A stretch of DNA of 64,000 nt from an uncultured Alphaproteobacteria bacterium. Lineage in GTDB: Bacteria; Pseudomonadota; Alphaproteobacteria; Rhodobacterales; Rhodobacteraceae. The notes under the pieces are model-generated. The model was given only the letters and a program-made list of their open reading frames with translations. It made no database searches and was not told the origin of the DNA. The position numbers and the translations under genes were made by a program. Shown here one piece after another: positions 1-10,001 of this stretch (the first letter of the stretch is position 1; each line of letters opens with the position of its first letter). The stretch lies in contig CACFXF010000001.1 in assembly GCA_902570265.1 (NCBI GenBank), positions 98,536-162,535 on the forward strand, given 5' to 3'.

Positions 1-254
1 ATAAACCAGACACTGATGCTAGTGATATAAATAGAACCTTAGATGAATCAGGAGAGTGGCTTGTTATGGTTGGTGTTTGCACACATCTCGGATGTGTACC
101 TTTAGCAGAAGCTGGAGACTATAATGGTTGGTTTTGTCCTTGCCATGGTTCTCATTATGATACTGCTGGTAGAATTAGGAAGGGACCTGCACCAAAGAAC
201 TTGCCCGTACCTACAGCAAAATTTGTTGAAGATTTGATAATTAAACTCGGTTAA
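1..254 (+). CDS. petA: Rieske iron-sulfur subunit of cytochrome bc1 (C-terminal part, cut by window edge)
   Basis: This is the C-terminal part of the Rieske protein of complex III, which passes electrons from quinol at the Qo site to cytochrome c1. The frame is open from base 3, so the first in-frame ATG (66) is internal and the gene begins before the window. Both cluster-binding loops are visible, CTHLGC and CPCHGS, with the Cys and His ligands and the loop-loop disulfide Cys. The end, [10 protein letters not shown], is typical of bacterial Rieske proteins. petB follows after 12 bp and petC after that, giving the standard alphaproteobacterial petABC order. The membrane anchor and Tat signal would lie upstream of base 1. 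Confidence 0.95.
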   Translation, partial: KPDTDASDINRTLDESGEWLVMVGVCTHLGCVPLAEAGDYNGWFCPCHGSHYDTAGRIRKGPAPKNLPVPTAKFVEDLIIKLG

Positions 255-266
255 AAGGAAAAAATT

Positions 267-1619
267 ATGAGTGGTATTCCTCACGATCATTATAAACCAA
301 AACCTGGATTTCAGACATGGATGCATAAAAGATTACCAATTTTTGGTCTGATGTATGATACATTAATGATCCCTACTCCAAAAAATCTGAATTGGATGTG
401 GATTTGGGGTGTTGTTCTAACTTTTTGTCTTGTTTTACAAATTATTACTGGAATAGTTTTGGTAATGCATTACACACCGCATGTTGATAATGCATTCAAC
501 AGTGTTGAGCATATTATGAGAAATGTAAATGCTGGATGGGCGATTAGGTATATCCATGCCAATGGCGCATCTTTATTTTTCATAGCAGTATACATGCATA
601 TCTTTAGAGGGTTGTATTATGGTTCATACAAAGAACCACGTGAGATTACTTGGATTTTAGGGATGCTTATATATGTAGCAATGATGGCTACAGTTTTTTT
701 AGGATATGTCTTACCTTGGGGCCAAATGTCTTTTTGGGGAGCAACTGTTATTACCAGTCTCTTTGGAGCAATTCCAGTTATTGGAGAGCCATTTCAAACT
801 TGGCTATTAGGTGGACCAGCAGTAGATAATGCGACATTAAATAGATTTTTTAGTCTTCATTACTTGTTACCTTTTGTAATACTAGGATTAGTTGTCTTAC
901 ACATATGGGCTTTTCACACAACTGGTAACAATAATCCAACAGGTGTTGAAGTAAGAAGAACTTCAAAAGAAGATGCAGAAAAGGATACTGTTCCTTTTTG
1001 GCCATACTATGTAATTAAGGATATGTTTGCATTAGTTCTAATCTTAATAGCTTTTGTTTCAGTTGTAGCTTTTATGCCAAATTATCTGGGTCATCCTGAT
1101 AATTATATTGAAGCAAATGCATTGGTGACACCAGCCCACATTGTACCTGAATGGTATTTGTTACCCTTTTATGCTATTTTAAGAGCTTTTACAGCAGACG
1201 TTTGGGTTGTACAATTTGCTACTTTTATAACTGGAGGAATAGTTACTGCTAAGCTTTTTGGTGTAATTGCAATGTTTGGAGCAATTGTTGTGATGGCTCT
1301 TGCGCCATGGCTAGATACTTCTTCTGTAAGGTCTGGGAGATACAGACCTCAGTTTAAATGGTGGTTTGCTATCTTGGTAATTGATTTCGTAGTTTTAATG
1401 TGGTGCGGTGCAATGCCTGCCGAAGAACCCTACGCAACTATCGCTTTGATAGGCTCCGCATACTGGTTTGCATATTTTTTAGTTATATTACCAATATTAG
1501 GGATTATTGAAACACCAGATAAACAACCAGAAACTATCGAAGAAGCTGTAGAATTAGCTAAGAAAAAGAGAACTTCACAATCTCCAAATATTGATGGCAG
1601 TACAGTTCCTGCGGAGTAA
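267..1619 (+). CDS. petB: Cytochrome b subunit of the bc1 complex
   Basis: Integral membrane subunit of complex III holding hemes bL and bH and the two quinone sites. The 450-residue protein is full length. The four heme-ligand histidines are H97/H111 in helix B and H198/H212 in helix D. The Qo-site PEWY motif is at 294-297. Length and multiple hydrophobic helices fit the eight-helix family. Beyond the last helix is a charged tail (about 415-450, rich in Glu and Lys), as often seen in alphaproteobacterial proteins. Start: ATG at 267 preceded by AAAAGGA. It sits 12 bp after petA and 3 bp before petC, so the three are surely cotranscribed. Confidence 0.97.
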   Translation: MSGIPHDHYKPKPGFQTWMHKRLPIFGLMYDTLMIPTPKNLNWMWIWGVVLTFCLVLQIITGIVLVMHYTPHVDNAFNSVEHIMRNVNAGWAIRYIHANGASLFFIAVYMHIFRGLYYGSYKEPREITWILGMLIYVAMMATVFLGYVLPWGQMSFWGATVITSLFGAIPVIGEPFQTWLLGGPAVDNATLNRFFSLHYLLPFVILGLVVLHIWAFHTTGNNNPTGVEVRRTSKEDAEKDTVPFWPYYVIKDMFALVLILIAFVSVVAFMPNYLGHPDNYIEANALVTPAHIVPEWYLLPFYAILRAFTADVWVVQFATFITGGIVTAKLFGVIAMFGAIVVMALAPWLDTSSVRSGRYRPQFKWWFAILVIDFVVLMWCGAMPAEEPYATIALIGSAYWFAYFLVILPILGIIETPDKQPETIEEAVELAKKKRTSQSPNIDGSTVPAE

Positions 1620-1622
1620 TTT

Positions 1623-2441
1623 ATGATTCACCTTTTAGATAAGAAACACATTATGGATAAATTTATTTCTACTTTTTTAATATGCTGTTACTTTTTGCTT
1701 TTTGTTAATCCATCCTACTCTGCTGGTGAAGCCGAAAAAATAAAAGATTTTGAATTTTCTTTTGAAGGACCCTTTGGTACTTTTGATAGAAATCAACTAC
1801 AAAGAGGTCTTCAAGTTTATACTGAAGTATGCGCTGGTTGCCACGGAATGAAACAAGTTGCTTTTAGAACATTAGGAGACCCTGGTGGACCCGAATTGGA
1901 ACCAAAACAAGTAAAAGCCTATGCAGCTCAGTACGAAATTTACGATTCTGAAACTGATGACTATAGAGATGGGAAGCCTTCAGACAAATTCCCAGTTTCA
2001 GGTGTGGAAAACGCACCTGATTTAAGTCTTATTGCTAAAGCAAGGGCTGGATTTCATGGTCCTTATGGAACTGGTATTAATCAGTTAATAAAAGGGATGG
2101 GTGGTCCAGAGTACATTGTGAATTTGTTAGCAGGTTTTACTGGTGAGGAAAAAGAGCAAGCTGGTGTAACTTTATATGAAAATAAATATTATCCCGGCAA
2201 ATGGATTGGAATGGCCCAGCCTTTGTGGGGTGATGATGTAGAATACATTGACGGCACTGAAGCTACAATTGAACAACAAGCAAAAGATGTTGCGGCCTTT
2301 TTAATGTGGGCTGCTGAACCAAAGTTAAATGCTAGAAAAGAATTTGGATTTACGGCCGCATCATACCTAATTGTATTAGCTTTATTATTATATTTTACAA
2401 ACAAGAAAATTTGGGCAAATGTAAAAAGAAAACAAGTTTAG
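1623..2441 (+). CDS. petC: Cytochrome c1
   Basis: Heme-c subunit of complex III, which takes electrons from the Rieske protein and passes them to soluble cytochrome c. Covalent heme site CAGCH is at residues 70-74, and the axial Met is probably M197 in the GMAQPL stretch. A signal peptide ends near SYSAGEA (31-37), and a C-terminal membrane anchor runs about 245-260 followed by a basic tail. Start: ATG 1623 has a GGAG ribosome site at 1613-1616. An ATG at 1653 would give a more usual, shorter signal peptide but has a weaker site. It is the last gene of petABC and is encoded separately from cytochrome b. Confidence 0.95.
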   Translation: MIHLLDKKHIMDKFISTFLICCYFLLFVNPSYSAGEAEKIKDFEFSFEGPFGTFDRNQLQRGLQVYTEVCAGCHGMKQVAFRTLGDPGGPELEPKQVKAYAAQYEIYDSETDDYRDGKPSDKFPVSGVENAPDLSLIAKARAGFHGPYGTGINQLIKGMGGPEYIVNLLAGFTGEEKEQAGVTLYENKYYPGKWIGMAQPLWGDDVEYIDGTEATIEQQAKDVAAFLMWAAEPKLNARKEFGFTAASYLIVLALLLYFTNKKIWANVKRKQV

Positions 2442-2518
2442 TTTTTTTTATTGCTGTAATAGTAACTATAATATTATGATTATTAAATGCCTCTATTATT
2501 TTGAAGAGAGTAAATCCT

Positions 2519-3601
2519 ATGTCTATGAATAGCTTTGGTCATCTTTATCGTTTCACCACATGGGGAGAAAGTCATGGAAAAGCAATTGGTGTTACTATTG
2601 ATGGTTGTCCTCCAAAAGTTGATTTAACTGAAAAAAAAATACAAAAATTTTTAGATAAAAGAAAACCCGGACAAAGTAGGTTCACAACTCAAAGAAAAGA
2701 ACCCGACACCGTGGAAATCTTATCAGGAGTTTTTGAGGGGAAAACTACAGGTACTCCAATTCAGTTAATGATAAAAAATTTAGATCAAAGGTCAAAAGAT
2801 TATTCAAAAATTTCTACTTCTTTCAGACCAGGCCATGCAGATATTACTTATTTCCAAAAATATGGAATTAGAGATTATAGAGGTGGTGGAAGATCGTCTG
2901 CAAGAGAAACTGCAGCAAGAGTAGCAGCTGGAGCTGTTGCTAGGCTTGCGTTAAAAAAAATTTTACCCAGATTAGAAATCCTAGGTTACTTAGTCCAAAT
3001 AGGAAATAAAAAAATTAATTGGAATCATTTTGATAAAAGACAAATTTCTAAAAATCCATTCTGGTGCCCTGACAAAGAAATGGTTGAAGATTGGTCATTA
3101 TATTTAAGCAAAATACGTAAGGATGGTAACTCTATTGGAGCAATAATAGAAGTAATTGCAAAAAATCTTCCAGCTGGTATTGGAGCTCCAATTTATAATA
3201 AATTAGATACTCAGATTGCTTCGGCTATGATGTCAATTAATGCGGTAAAAGGAGTTGAAATTGGAGAAGGTATGAATGCTGCAACTCTTACTGGAAATGA
3301 AAATGCTGATGAAATTAGATCTACCAGTAAAAAAAATACTATTTACAAATCAAATAAATCAGGAGGAATTTTAGGAGGTATTTCTACTGGGCAAGATATA
3401 ATAACTAGATTTGCAGTAAAACCAACTTCTTCTATTCTTAAACCAAAAAATACTATTGATGAAGACTATAATAATGTACAAATTCAAACTACTGGAAGAC
3501 ACGATCCTTGTGTAGGTATTAGAGCTGTACCAGTGGGTGAGGCCATGCTTGCTTGCGTCTTATTAGATCAATATTTAATAAATAGAGGACAAATAGGTTA
3601 A
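2519..3601 (+). CDS. aroC: Chorismate synthase
   Basis: Last step of the shikimate pathway: conversion of 5-enolpyruvylshikimate 3-phosphate to chorismate, using reduced FMN. The N-terminal signature [13 protein letters not shown], the RPGHAD segment, the [11 protein letters not shown] flavin/substrate loop and the C-terminal GRHDPC are all present, and the length is normal. The frame is open from a TTG at 2501, but ATG 2519 has a GAAGAGAG ribosome site at 2503-2510 and gives the usual short N-terminus, so I chose it. The gene ends one base from the converging TlyA-type gene with no terminator visible between them. aroQ of the same pathway lies elsewhere in the window (47550). Confidence 0.96.
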   Translation: MSMNSFGHLYRFTTWGESHGKAIGVTIDGCPPKVDLTEKKIQKFLDKRKPGQSRFTTQRKEPDTVEILSGVFEGKTTGTPIQLMIKNLDQRSKDYSKISTSFRPGHADITYFQKYGIRDYRGGGRSSARETAARVAAGAVARLALKKILPRLEILGYLVQIGNKKINWNHFDKRQISKNPFWCPDKEMVEDWSLYLSKIRKDGNSIGAIIEVIAKNLPAGIGAPIYNKLDTQIASAMMSINAVKGVEIGEGMNAATLTGNENADEIRSTSKKNTIYKSNKSGGILGGISTGQDIITRFAVKPTSSILKPKNTIDEDYNNVQIQTTGRHDPCVGIRAVPVGEAMLACVLLDQYLINRGQIG

Positions 3602-3602
3602 A

Positions 3603-4364
3603 TTAAAATCCCTTACTAGCATATAGTAAAAATTCCTTATTTCCTGATCTTCCCCGTATTGGGCTCTTCTTTATTCCAATTACTTGCCACTTAGTTGCTT
3701 TCATAAAATCCATAACTTTATTAATCACTTCTTCAATATACTCATCTTTTTTTACAACACCATTTTTATTTAAACTTTTTTTAGATAATTCAAATTGTGG
3801 TTTAATTAAGCAAATCATTTTTGTTTTAGAAGGCACTGTTAACATTAATATTGGTAACGCTACCGTTAATGATATAAAAGATAAATCTACTACCAACAAA
3901 TCTGGAGTGGGTATATTTAGATTGCGTATTGCTCTTATATCTGTTGAAGAAATGTCAAAAACTCTTTTATCATTTTTTAATTTTTCATGTAATTGATCAG
4001 TACCTACATCAATTGAATAAACTAATTTAGCACCTTTTTCTAAGCAAACCTGAGTAAAGCCACCAGTAGACGCTCCTATATCATATACAACTTTTTCTAC
4101 CACATCTAATTCAAAGCTATTTATTGCAAATAATAATTTTATAGCACCACGACTTACCCATTGCTGTGAATTCTCTTCAATTAAAATTTTATCATCAACT
4201 TTTACTAAATAAGAAGGTTTTGAAATAGTTTTAGAATTAACTAATACCTTTCCTTCTTTTATAAGATCTGCAGCTTTTGCTCTACTCTCTGATAAACCCA
4301 AATTAAAAACCATTGAATCTAACCTAAAACTTTTGTCAGCACTTTTTAAATTTATTTTGATCAT
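3603..4364 (-). CDS. tlyA: TlyA/hemolysin-A-family RNA methyltransferase
   Basis: Predicted S-adenosylmethionine-dependent rRNA 2'-O-methyltransferase. Residues 1-65 form an S4 RNA-binding domain (RLDSMVFNLGLSESRAKAADL). From about 88 there is an FtsJ/RrmJ-type Rossmann fold with SAM loop YDIGASTGGF and an acidic end of strand 2 (YSIDVG). Length of 253 aa is normal for the family. In mycobacteria TlyA methylates 16S and 23S rRNA; the target here is unknown. The old hemolysin name reflects activity seen in some pathogens and should not be carried over. It converges on aroC. Confidence 0.88.
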   Translation of the reverse strand: MIKINLKSADKSFRLDSMVFNLGLSESRAKAADLIKEGKVLVNSKTISKPSYLVKVDDKILIEENSQQWVSRGAIKLLFAINSFELDVVEKVVYDIGASTGGFTQVCLEKGAKLVYSIDVGTDQLHEKLKNDKRVFDISSTDIRAIRNLNIPTPDLLVVDLSFISLTVALPILMLTVPSKTKMICLIKPQFELSKKSLNKNGVVKKDEYIEEVINKVMDFMKATKWQVIGIKKSPIRGRSGNKEFLLYASKGF

Positions 4365-4454
4365 AAAATTAAGTTATTTCTTTTGAATGAATAAAAAGTT
4401 AAGTACTATTATGAATATAAAATTAAAAGTTAATATTTTTCAAAGGACATCAAC

Positions 4455-5357
4455 ATGAAAAAAAATTTAACTGTAGGGGACGACGAAAAGAAGGTTGTAA
4501 AAGAATGGTTTGAGGAATTGAGAAATATTATATGTGAAGAGTTTGAAAAAATTGAAATGCTACAAAATTCAGATAAGCTTTGTAAAAAACCACCAGGCAA
4601 ATTCAAAAGAAAACAAACTTTTAGAAAAAGTAAAAATGGCGAAGATGGCGGAGGTGGTATTATGTCTGTGATGAGAGATGGACGAGTATTTGAAAAGGTT
4701 GGCGTTAATATCTCAACAGTTTATGGTACTTTAGAACCTTTAGCCCAGAAAAGTTTATCATCCAGACATAACATTCCTGGTCTTAAAGAGGATCCTCAGT
4801 TTTGGGCTTCTGGAATAAGCCTAGTTGCACATATGCAATCACCAAAAACTCCTGCAGTCCATATGAATACGCGAATGTTTTGGACTAAAAGTATGAGTTG
4901 GTTTGGAGGTGGCTCAGACTTAAATCCGATGGTGGAAAATGAAGAAGATACTAGATACTTTCATAATGAACTAAAAAAAGTGTGCGATATAGCTGATAAA
5001 GATTATTATCCCAAATTCAAAAAATGGGCAGATGAATACTTTATGATAAAGCATTGGAATGAAGCTAGAGGCGTAGGTGGTATTTTTTTTGATGATTTAC
5101 ATACTGAAAATTGGAAAAATGATTTTACTTTTGTTAAAAATGTAGGGAAGGCTTTTCTTGAAGCATTTTCTAAAATTACTAAAAATCATATGAAAAAAAC
5201 TTGGTCTCCAGAAGAACGCGAATGGCAACTTATAAAAAGAGGAAGATATGCTGAATTTAATCTTGTATATGATAGAGGAACACAATTTGGCCTGCAAACA
5301 GGTCATAATCCTGAGGCAGTGTTAATGAGTATGCCACCTATAGCAAAATGGCCATAG
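4455..5357 (+). CDS. hemF: Oxygen-dependent coproporphyrinogen III oxidase
   Basis: Heme biosynthesis: oxidative decarboxylation of coproporphyrinogen III to protoporphyrinogen IX using O2. Conserved stretches include GGGIMSVMRDGRVFEKVGVN, the HMNTRMFW His region, GGGSDLNP, GGIFFDDL and the C-terminal YAEFNLVYDRGTQFGLQTG. Length of 300 aa is standard. Start ATG 4455 follows AAAGGA at 4441-4446. Presence of the O2-dependent enzyme agrees with an aerobic lifestyle; no hemN is in this window. The end lies 2 bp from the converging tRNA nucleotidyltransferase-like gene. Confidence 0.97.
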   Translation: MKKNLTVGDDEKKVVKEWFEELRNIICEEFEKIEMLQNSDKLCKKPPGKFKRKQTFRKSKNGEDGGGGIMSVMRDGRVFEKVGVNISTVYGTLEPLAQKSLSSRHNIPGLKEDPQFWASGISLVAHMQSPKTPAVHMNTRMFWTKSMSWFGGGSDLNPMVENEEDTRYFHNELKKVCDIADKDYYPKFKKWADEYFMIKHWNEARGVGGIFFDDLHTENWKNDFTFVKNVGKAFLEAFSKITKNHMKKTWSPEEREWQLIKRGRYAEFNLVYDRGTQFGLQTGHNPEAVLMSMPPIAKWP

Positions 5358-5359
5358 TC

Positions 5360-6634
5360 TTAAGATTTTGAAAGCAATTGCTTTTTATTTAATTTGAATT
5401 CTGAGTTTATCCAAACTTTTTTTAATTTCTCTAGAATTTCTCCTATTTTTTTACCTGAATAACCTCTTTGCAGTAAATCAATGCCAGTAATAGGAAATTT
5501 TTTAACAGCTTTTGCACCTTCTATAATATCTTTGCAATACAATTGAAATTCTATTTCAAATTTTTTTGATTTTATATAAATATCGAAGTTTTTTTTCTTT
5601 GATATATATAATAATAGTAAACTTAATCCTTTTTCTAAACCATAATTAAAACCAAGTGATTTAAAATTTTTTGGAAAAACGTCAAATTTATTATAAAAGT
5701 TTAACATCTTAATTTCATTTTTTTTTAAACTAAGTACTTTTTCTAAGCATTTTTCTTTAGTATCTAATAATATACTCAATCTCAATATAGGATCTTTAAG
5801 TTCAAAAGTATTGAAGTAGTGTTTACCCATAAATTCTGAAATAATTTTTTTTTCTAGCTCAACAAGATTTCCAATATTTTTCAAGGATATGCTTGAAAAC
5901 AAAATATTTAATACCCCTGTTTCTTTCATAAACCTTAGAGCTAAGCAAACTCCGTTACTGGACAGTATAAGTTTAAACTCCTTCCATATTCTGTCTTTGC
6001 TCAGTTTTTTTAATAAATACTTACTTTGCTTTATTGCTACTAGGGTTTTCAAATTTATACTGCTATTTTGGGAAGGGTATTTACTTATAAAACGAAAAAA
6101 TCTTAAAATTCTGAGATGATCTTCTTCAATTCTTTTTTTTGGTTCACCTACAAATCTTACTTTCCCATTTAACAAATCAGAAAAATTACCCAAAGGGTCT
6201 AATATTTCACCCTTCATATTTAAATAGATAGCATTAAAAGTAAAATCTCTTCTCCTAGCATCATCCTCTATACTACTTGTATATTTAACGATAGCTTTTC
6301 TTCCAAATGTTTTAATATCTTGTCTAAAACTTGTAATCTCAAATAATTTTTTTTTGAATACTACTGATAAGGTTCCGTACTCAATTCCAGTTTCAATTAT
6401 TGTGCATTTAATGTTATTAAATAATTCTTTAACTTCGTTTGGACTTATATTTATTGAAAAATCTATATTATCAAATTCTTCTTGCCAATATGAATTTCTA
6501 ATACTTCCTCCTACTACATAAACATCTGCACCTTTTGAAGTTAAAATTTTTGTTATTTCTAAAATATCTTTTTTAAACAACCAAGAAATATCAAAAGGGG
6601 CTTTGAATTTGTTAATCTTTAGATATGGTTTCAT
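5360..6634 (-). CDS. CCA tRNA nucleotidyltransferase / poly(A) polymerase family protein with altered catalytic motif
   Basis: Class II nucleotidyltransferase of the CCA-adding enzyme/poly(A) polymerase family. The head domain covers about residues 25-150 and an RNA-binding helical body follows. The motif-A region reads GGSIRN (42-47) then DNID (55-58). The family normally has GGxVRD and a DxD metal pair, so the first catalytic Asp aligns with N56 and the RD Asp with N47, while D58 is kept. Later motifs look intact: RRRDFTFNAI, DPLGNFSDLL and EEDHLRILRFFRF. The NUDIX gene ends just upstream on the same strand (5 bp gap), a pairing familiar in alphaproteobacteria. Normally this enzyme adds CCA to tRNA; with this motif its activity is uncertain. 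Confidence 0.85.
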   Translation of the reverse strand: MKPYLKINKFKAPFDISWLFKKDILEITKILTSKGADVYVVGGSIRNSYWQEEFDNIDFSINISPNEVKELFNNIKCTIIETGIEYGTLSVVFKKKLFEITSFRQDIKTFGRKAIVKYTSSIEDDARRRDFTFNAIYLNMKGEILDPLGNFSDLLNGKVRFVGEPKKRIEEDHLRILRFFRFISKYPSQNSSINLKTLVAIKQSKYLLKKLSKDRIWKEFKLILSSNGVCLALRFMKETGVLNILFSSISLKNIGNLVELEKKIISEFMGKHYFNTFELKDPILRLSILLDTKEKCLEKVLSLKKNEIKMLNFYNKFDVFPKNFKSLGFNYGLEKGLSLLLLYISKKKNFDIYIKSKKFEIEFQLYCKDIIEGAKAVKKFPITGIDLLQRGYSGKKIGEILEKLKKVWINSEFKLNKKQLLSKS

Positions 6635-6639
6635 TTTTT

Positions 6640-7275
6640 CTAATTCTGATATTTTTCAACAAAACTTTTTATAATTCTAGCAGTTGCTCCCCAGATATAA
6701 TAGGGTCCATAGGGTGCAGCAAAATAACCTCTATCTTCTTCACTTAGGATAAATTTATGATATTGCATATTTTCAGTGTCTAGAAAAAAGTCAAATGGAA
6801 CTAAAAATAATTCTTCGACCTCATTTTTATTTATAAAAAATTTGATAGGTTTTTTGATAAATCCAACAAATGGATAAATTATAAACTGACTTATAGTTTC
6901 ATGAGGAGGTAATAAGCCAAGAGTTTCTATGCTATCTTTTGTAACACCTATCTCTTCTTCCACTTCTCTAAATGCAGCATGTAATACAGAGTTATCTTTT
7001 TTGTCTACTCTTCCACCAGGAAAAGATATTTGACCTGGATGGGAAGATAGGTTTTTTGACCTTTTGGTAAAAACAACATATAAGTTTTGTTCTAATTCTT
7101 TTAAGAGAAAAAAAACTGATGCCTTTTTATAGTTTTGATGTTCGTATTTAAGTTGATCTATATACAAAAAATGAAAATCTGTAGTAAATTTAATTTGTGG
7201 AGAATTAAATTTTTTATCATGGTTTGTTTTTCTTAGACAACGTTTGATTTTCTTTAAAATTGAAATATTTTTCAA
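6640..7275 (-). CDS. NUDIX hydrolase, coenzyme A pyrophosphatase (NudL) type
   Basis: Predicted hydrolase of CoA or related nucleotide diphosphates. The UPF0035-type signature FTKRS...SSHPGQISFPGG (69-88) leads into the NUDIX box, which ends REVEEEIG at 103-110. That combination separates the CoA-pyrophosphatase branch from general NUDIX proteins. The start is TTG at 7275, supported by GAGG 7 bases upstream; no in-frame ATG comes before the conserved core. It lies between hsp33 (21 bp upstream) and the tRNA nucleotidyltransferase-like gene (5 bp downstream) on one strand, so an hsp33-nudix-cca operon is likely. The substrate is not proven by the sequence. Confidence 0.85.
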   Translation of the reverse strand: MKNISILKKIKRCLRKTNHDKKFNSPQIKFTTDFHFLYIDQLKYEHQNYKKASVFFLLKELEQNLYVVFTKRSKNLSSHPGQISFPGGRVDKKDNSVLHAAFREVEEEIGVTKDSIETLGLLPPHETISQFIIYPFVGFIKKPIKFFINKNEVEELFLVPFDFFLDTENMQYHKFILSEEDRGYFAAPYGPYYIWGATARIIKSFVEKYQN

Positions 7276-7296
7276 ATAATAACCTCAATATATAAA

Positions 7297-8274
7297 TTAG
7301 ACATTTTTAACTAATTCAGATGGATCTAATATGTATTGAGTCCCACAAAACTGACAGTCAGCTGTTACCTTACCTAAATCATTAGTCATTACTTCTATTT
7401 CTTTCATTGAATATATCGACATAGTCTGCTTGACTTTGTCTATGCTGCACCCACATCCAAAATCAAATTCTTTTTCTTCAAAAACTCTAATATCTTTTTC
7501 TTTAAAACACTGTAATAACAAATCTGAAAATGTATTTTTTAAATTATCATGTTCTGAGCATATATAGTTTTCAAATATAGACGACATCTTTTTCCATTCA
7601 TCTATGTTATTAAAAATTTTTTCTTTCGCTAAATTTGATAATTCATTAATTTTCTGTCTATCATTATTTATATCATTTGATTTTTTATCCTGTGGTAAAA
7701 TTTGCATCATAATACCAATACCTTTAAAAATTACCTTTTCTTTTTTGTTCAAAGTTTTTTTTATTAATACATTAAACTTTGTATCTAATTGTTCTGAGTT
7801 TTTAAAAAATTCTTCAGCTGAATTTGTTAGACTATTTTCATTCAAGCTAGAAATTCCTTTATAGGGTAAGTGACCATCACCTTGATCAAGAATCGTAGCA
7901 AAGTAGCCATTGCCCAAAAGATCTTTAAATTTTTTTGAATAAAAGTTTAGTTCTCTGTTAAATTTGGCGTAACCCCTTATTAATGAAATAGATTCAGGTT
8001 TTTTTGGAATTATATAATCCGATGCTATTAATTTTAAATCTTTATTTCCATGAACTTGAAGGGATAGCTTGTGTTTAAGTTTAATGGAATTAGCCATTAA
8101 TACATTTAAAACCATAGTTTCTCCTAATATTTTTGATATTTCATCTGGATAACTATGCTGGAATATAATCTTATTGAGAGAGTTAGACATTCGACAGATT
8201 CTTCCCCTTATTGGTAAATCTTCAAATTGAAAAGACATAACTTTATCGTATTCTGTTTTTTTGTTATTAGTCAT
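7297..8274 (-). CDS. hslO: Redox-regulated chaperone Hsp33
   Basis: Cytosolic holdase chaperone switched on by oxidation. The C-terminal zinc/redox centre has the expected CxC-x30-CxxC arrangement: C274, C276, C307 and C310, flanked by FGCGCS and CQFCGTQY. The N-terminal substrate-binding domain is full length. ATG 8274 is used here; a second ATG (8238, MSFQFEDLP) would start closer to most homologues. It is divergent from the NUDIX gene at 8342, with only 67 bp between them for both promoters. Hsp33 with TrxA and RegB in the same window points to exposure to oxidative or redox swings. Confidence 0.94.
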   Translation of the reverse strand: MTNNKKTEYDKVMSFQFEDLPIRGRICRMSNSLNKIIFQHSYPDEISKILGETMVLNVLMANSIKLKHKLSLQVHGNKDLKLIASDYIIPKKPESISLIRGYAKFNRELNFYSKKFKDLLGNGYFATILDQGDGHLPYKGISSLNENSLTNSAEEFFKNSEQLDTKFNVLIKKTLNKKEKVIFKGIGIMMQILPQDKKSNDINNDRQKINELSNLAKEKIFNNIDEWKKMSSIFENYICSEHDNLKNTFSDLLLQCFKEKDIRVFEEKEFDFGCGCSIDKVKQTMSIYSMKEIEVMTNDLGKVTADCQFCGTQYILDPSELVKNV

Positions 8275-8341
8275 GACAGTTATTAAAAATTATATTCTTG
8301 TATCTGTTATTAATTATATAAATATAAAACAAGTGAAATGA

Positions 8342-8791
8342 ATGTTTAGAATAGGTGAATCAGTAAAAAAAAATATAAAGTATCACTATAGACCAGGTAT
8401 ATATGGTATAATTATTGTTAATAATAATATCTTACTAACTGAACAAAATGAAGAAGAAATTCAACTTCCAGGAGGAGGTATAGATGAAGGAGAACATTAT
8501 ATCACAGCTCTAGTAAGAGAAACATTTGAAGAAACTGGGTGGAAAATACAACCAGTTAAAAGATTAGGTTTTTTTCATAGATTTGTTTATATGCCAGAGT
8601 ATGGTAAGTGGGCCCAAAAAGTTTGCCATATTTATATATGTAAAGGTTTATATAATCTAACATCTCCTTCGGAAAAAGGACATAAAGCAGTCTTAATGAA
8701 GCCTAGAGAAGCAGTGTGTTTACTAGAAAGTCCTGGCGATCGTATTTTTGTTAAAAATTACTTTGGATTAAAGGCTAATTTAAGGTGTTAA
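8342..8791 (+). CDS. NUDIX hydrolase of unknown substrate
   Basis: A 149-residue single-domain NUDIX hydrolase. The box runs 44-66: GGGIDEGE, then RETFEETGW, with all catalytic Glu and Arg present. The N-terminal RPGIYGIII strand and the short length resemble house-cleaning MutT-like enzymes, but I cannot name the substrate. It overlaps the converging lytic transglycosylase by 17 bp (8775-8791), so the two mRNAs are antisense at their 3' ends. It is not related in operon terms to the NUDIX gene at 6640. Confidence 0.85.
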   Translation: MFRIGESVKKNIKYHYRPGIYGIIIVNNNILLTEQNEEEIQLPGGGIDEGEHYITALVRETFEETGWKIQPVKRLGFFHRFVYMPEYGKWAQKVCHIYICKGLYNLTSPSEKGHKAVLMKPREAVCLLESPGDRIFVKNYFGLKANLRC

Positions 8792-9989
8792 AAAGATCAG
8801 CTGTTGGCCAACTATCTGCAGGGAACCCAAGCTTTATCTGAATACTTCTAACGCTTTGCCTAGTTTTTCGACCCAATATACCATCAACTTTTCCAACATC
8901 ATAACCCATTGATTGTAATATTTTTTGTAATTTTAACATCTCTTCAACAGATAGTATTTTTTCTGGTTTATTACTTAAAAATTTTTTTTGCCCGCCTAAT
9001 CTAGAAGCAAGGTGAGCTGCTGTGACAGTATATATAAAACTATCATTCCATTTCAAATATATATTATAATTTGGATATGCTAAAAACTTAGGACCCTTTA
9101 GACCTTGTGGTAACAAAAGTGTTGCCATAGTTTTATCTGATGCGATGAATTTTTTATTCCTTGAAATAATACCAAGTTTTCTCCATGAAGATAATGTCCG
9201 GTTACGTCCAAAACCTGCTTCTTGCCAAGGAAAGCTAATATCATTAATTATAACTTCCTCAATCCAAGGTTGATTAGGTTTCCAACCTAATTCTGAAATA
9301 AGTGCTGCAGCGGTTAATATTGAATCTTCTGGACTTTTCTTAAGGTCTATAATTCCATCCTTATTACCATCTGAGCCAAATCTTAAAATATCAGAAGGTA
9401 ACATTTGAACTTGACCAACCTCTCCAGCCCATGCACCAGTTGTTTTTAGATCAATAATACCTCTAGAAAATAAATGAATGGCTGCAATATATTCTTGTTG
9501 GAACATTTCAGGTCTTCTGCAATCATGTGCTAGAGTTGCAAGAGCGCTTATTGTATGGAAATTACCTTGAACTGCACCAAAATCTGTTTCCATAGCCCAA
9601 AAAGCGGTTATAACTTCTGGGGGAATCCCATATTTTGATTTTGCAACTAAAAAAAGATCTCTATATTTTTCGATATTTTTTTTACCATTTTTTAATCGAT
9701 AAGAATTAATTGCTTTTTTTGAAAAGTCAGTAAAACTTAACCTAAAGGTACTTTGCTTTCTATCAAAAGAAAGCACTTTTTTCGATCTCTGAGTTTTTTT
9801 TAAAACAAGAAACACATCATTTTTATCAATTCCTTGATTTATAGCGACTTCACCTATATTTCTCAAAAATGTGTTAAAATCTCCCCCACAATTGACTAAA
9901 AGTTTATCAGCAAATAAGTAATTGCTTTGAATAAAAAAAAATAAAAAAACAAAAAAAATATTTTTTAAAATAAAATAAAATTGGAGCAT
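8775..9989 (-). CDS. Membrane-bound/periplasmic lytic murein transglycosylase (MltB-type) with peptidoglycan-binding domain
   Basis: Cleaves the MurNAc-GlcNAc bond of peptidoglycan to form 1,6-anhydro ends during wall remodelling. A hydrophobic signal peptide covers residues 8-27 (FILKNIFFVFLFFFIQSNYL) with a likely cleavage near FADKL. I see no lipobox, so it is probably soluble in the periplasm. The SLT_2/MltB catalytic Glu is E134 in WAMETDFG, and VGQVQMLPSD and the EDSILTAAALISELGW segment follow. Residues about 345-400 are a PG_binding_1 domain (MGYDVGKVDGILGRKTRQSV). Next on the same strand upstream is dapB (12 bp), also a cell-wall gene through diaminopimelate. Confidence 0.93.
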   Translation of the reverse strand: MLQFYFILKNIFFVFLFFFIQSNYLFADKLLVNCGGDFNTFLRNIGEVAINQGIDKNDVFLVLKKTQRSKKVLSFDRKQSTFRLSFTDFSKKAINSYRLKNGKKNIEKYRDLFLVAKSKYGIPPEVITAFWAMETDFGAVQGNFHTISALATLAHDCRRPEMFQQEYIAAIHLFSRGIIDLKTTGAWAGEVGQVQMLPSDILRFGSDGNKDGIIDLKKSPEDSILTAAALISELGWKPNQPWIEEVIINDISFPWQEAGFGRNRTLSSWRKLGIISRNKKFIASDKTMATLLLPQGLKGPKFLAYPNYNIYLKWNDSFIYTVTAAHLASRLGGQKKFLSNKPEKILSVEEMLKLQKILQSMGYDVGKVDGILGRKTRQSVRSIQIKLGFPADSWPTADLFNTLN

Positions 9990-10001
9990 GAAATCGATTA
10001 T

